Assembly: GCA_030043335.1 (NCBI GenBank) | Contig: JASHXX010000199.1 | Span: 1-7,023, forward strand | Reading direction: 5' to 3' | Origin: Xanthobacteraceae bacterium | GTDB taxonomy: Bacteria > Pseudomonadota > Alphaproteobacteria > Rhizobiales > Xanthobacteraceae | DNA length: 7,023 bases | Shown: piece after piece, positions 5,775-7,023 of the stretch | How positions within the stretch are numbered: position 1 is the first letter of the stretch | Layout: every line of letters starts with the position of its first letter | The notes under the pieces: model-generated | The model's input: only the letters and a program-made list of their open reading frames with translations | What the model was told of the DNA's origin: nothing | Databases searched by the model: none | Program-made: the position numbers and the translations under genes

Positions 5775-6641
5775 TCACGCCGCTCCCGCGGCGGCGAGGA
5801 GCGCCGCGTCGAAGCGGCCTTTGCGCTCGTATTCGATCGGCCCGGTCATCAGCACGTGGTCGTCCGTTTCGCGCCACTCGATCGCAAGGTCGCCGCCGGG
5901 CAAGGTGACGGTCACCTTGCGGCCGGTGCGATCAAGCCGCGCCGCCGCGACGGCAGCGGCGCAAGCGGCCGAGCCGCACGCCTTGGTGAGACCGGCGCCG
6001 CGTTCCCAGGTGCGGACCGCGATGCGCCCGCGCCCCGCGATCTTCGCCAGGGTTACGTTGGCACGCTGCGGAAACAGCGGATGGTGCTCGAGCTGCGGCC
6101 CGATCTGGCGCAGGTCGTAGGCCTGCGGATCGTCGACCCAGAAAATCACGTGCGGGTTGCCCATGCTCACCGCGGACGGCGACTTCAGGATCGCTGCGCC
6201 GGGAGGCGCGAACGTCAGATCGATCGCGCGCGTGTCGGGCATTTGCCGCTTGAGCGGAATCTGGTCCCAGCGAAAGCGCGGCTGACCCATATCGACGGTA
6301 AACGTCGTTGCGCCGGCCGCGGAGCAAACGATCGGACCGGCCGGCGTCTCAAATCGCAGCGTGGACTTGCCGGTCTCAGCGCTGATCAACGCCGCCAAGC
6401 AGCGCATGCCGTTGCCGCAGGCGCCGGCCTCCGAGCCGTCGCTGTTATAGATACGGACCGCAGCGTCGCCGTCCCGCTGCGCGGGATAGAGCGCCATCAG
6501 CTGATCATAGGGCTCCTGCCGCGCGGCCGCGCACGCTTCGACGGCCGAAATCACCTGCGGCTCGCGGCGCAGGTCGACAATCACGACCTCGTTGCCGAGA
6601 CCGTTCATCTTGACGAATTCCCGGTTCGCCAGCACGCTCAT
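5775..6641 (-). CDS. dapF: Diaminopimelate epimerase DapF
   Basis: DapF converts LL- to meso-diaminopimelate, the last step before lysine and the cross-linking residue of Gram-negative peptidoglycan. It is cytoplasmic, cofactor-independent and uses a two-cysteine proton relay. At 288 residues it has normal family length. Both catalytic cysteines are present: Cys75 in NSDGSEAGACGNGMRC and Cys222 in GLTKACGSAACAAA. Other family landmarks are the N-terminal FVKMNGLGNEVVIVDLR (9-25), ETPAGPI (98-104), VSMGNPHVIFWVDD (158-171) and the late WERGAGLT (212-219) leading into the second active-site loop. The ATG start at 6639-6641 is followed by the expected N-terminus; I see no strong Shine-Dalgarno. 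On the minus strand a TATAAG (complement of 6664-6669) about 25 bases upstream could be a -10 element, without a clear -35. It is first in a two-gene unit with mtaB. Confidence 0.96.
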   Translation of the reverse strand: MSVLANREFVKMNGLGNEVVIVDLRREPQVISAVEACAAARQEPYDQLMALYPAQRDGDAAVRIYNSDGSEAGACGNGMRCLAALISAETGKSTLRFETPAGPIVCSAAGATTFTVDMGQPRFRWDQIPLKRQMPDTRAIDLTFAPPGAAILKSPSAVSMGNPHVIFWVDDPQAYDLRQIGPQLEHHPLFPQRANVTLAKIAGRGRIAVRTWERGAGLTKACGSAACAAAVAAARLDRTGRKVTVTLPGGDLAIEWRETDDHVLMTGPIEYERKGRFDAALLAAAGAA

Positions 6642-6800
6642 GATAAAGCCCGAATGTCGGGAACTTATATGAGGAATCAGGTCGCGCCCGCCAGTGGCGC
6701 GATGCCGATTTGGGCGGGCGACGGCGGGGGCGCCGTGCTAAATTTGTAAACGGAGCGACGCCGCAGGGCGGTTCCGCATCATCCCTATCAGGAGACACTG
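6642..6800. other. Divergent intergenic region between dapF and the right-edge exported protein
   Basis: These 159 bases must carry the dapF promoter (leftward) and that of the exported protein (rightward). A small hairpin, CCCGA/TCGGG (6649-6653 and 6657-6661), lies in the expected dapF leader. It is preceded on the minus strand by TATAAG (6664-6669), a possible -10. CGGCG/CGCCG (6722-6726 and 6731-6735) is a second small GC-rich inverted repeat. TAAATT (6739-6744) could be a rightward -10. None has a convincing -35 partner, so the promoters are not placed with confidence. Confidence 0.4.
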
Positions 6801-7023
6801 ATGTTCTTTCGCTTTGCGCTGTGCGTCGGTTTGGCGGCTGCGACGATCGGTTTGGGGGCAACCCAACAGGCCCGGTCGCAGCAGCCGGCACAGACGCCGA
6901 CGGCCCCGGCGGCAAAGCCCGATGCTCCGGCAGCGCCGGCCACCCCCGCCGTGCCGAAGTCAGACGCCAACGCTCAGCCGGGCGACCCGTTCGGCGAGGA
7001 CACCACGCTCACCGCCAAGCCGA
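6801..7023 (+). CDS. Exported Ala/Pro-rich protein, possibly GyrI-like domain (C-terminus outside window)
   Basis: Only the first 74 codons are in the window. ATG 6801 follows a good ribosome-binding site, AGGAGA at 6790-6795, five bases upstream. Residues 1-26 form a signal peptide: MFFR start, hydrophobic 5-20, then ATQQARS with likely cleavage near 26. A low-complexity Gln/Ala/Pro/Thr-rich linker spans about 27-60, which suggests a periplasmic or extracytoplasmic protein with a flexible N-terminal tether. The linker leads into GDPFGEDTTLTAKP. From memory, that junction resembles the start of the mature domain in exported GyrI-like/SOUL-type domain proteins annotated in Bradyrhizobium, but too little of the domain is visible to be sure. 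It is transcribed away from dapF and has no evident functional tie to it. Confidence 0.65.
   Translation, partial: MFFRFALCVGLAAATIGLGATQQARSQQPAQTPTAPAAKPDAPAAPATPAVPKSDANAQPGDPFGEDTTLTAKP

Noticed and set aside
6649..6661. CCCGA/TCGGG hairpin upstream of dapF as a lysine riboswitch
   Set aside because: A lysine riboswitch needs well over 100 bases with several helices; this is a single five-pair hairpin and probably chance or a minor leader structure.
5631..6749. 372-codon plus-strand open frame across dapF and the start of mtaB
   Set aside because: It is antisense to two motif-verified genes, its product is Arg/His-rich low-quality sequence without domains, and long antisense frames are common in GC-rich DNA.

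Overview
The window is GC-rich DNA from an alphaproteobacterium, most likely Hyphomicrobiales and near the Bradyrhizobium/Rhodopseudomonas/Xanthobacteraceae group. The evidence is the gene set (dapF, an mtaB-type methylthiotransferase, ftsY and ispZ/yciB close together on one strand), a bacterial transglutaminase-like cysteine peptidase typical of that class, and a GAGCATGATC...GATCATGCTC palindromic repeat that I recognise as dispersed in those genomes. The genus assignment is inference.

Layout from left to right. Positions 1-810 (minus) hold the N-terminal 270 residues of a TRAP-transporter periplasmic solute-binding protein, cut by the window edge. A 302-base divergent intergenic region (811-1112) contains three clear inverted repeats. 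Positions 1113-1904 (plus) encode a secreted transglutaminase-like cysteine peptidase with an intact Cys/His/Asp triad. Its stop codon runs directly into a two-hairpin repeat (1904-2002) that fills the gap to the convergent septation protein gene ispZ (2008 to about 2580, minus). Upstream of ispZ is ftsY (2718-3671, minus), the signal recognition particle receptor. A divergent plus-strand gene for an RluA-family pseudouridine synthase (3732-4529) follows. It overlaps the 3' end of mtaB (4515-5771, minus) by 15 bases. mtaB lies 3 bases downstream of dapF (5775-6641, minus), so these two look like one transcription unit. At the right edge (6801 onward, plus) an exported Ala/Pro-rich protein begins and is cut off.

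The centre is housekeeping: lysine/peptidoglycan precursor synthesis (DapF), tRNA A37 modification (MtaB), RNA pseudouridylation, co-translational membrane targeting (FtsY) and cell-envelope/septation (IspZ). The left side (TRAP binding protein, cysteine peptidase) and the right edge (exported protein) are periplasmic or secreted functions with no visible link to the core.

I see no convincing new multi-gene system. The points worth a second look are repeat-related: a composite repeat abutting a stop codon between convergent genes; what looks like a small repeat inserted in frame into the pseudouridine synthase; a decayed palindromic repeat between ftsY and ispZ that bears on the ispZ start; and three unexplained palindromes in the divergent region at 811-1112. 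Family assignments were made by reading motifs; no database search was possible.
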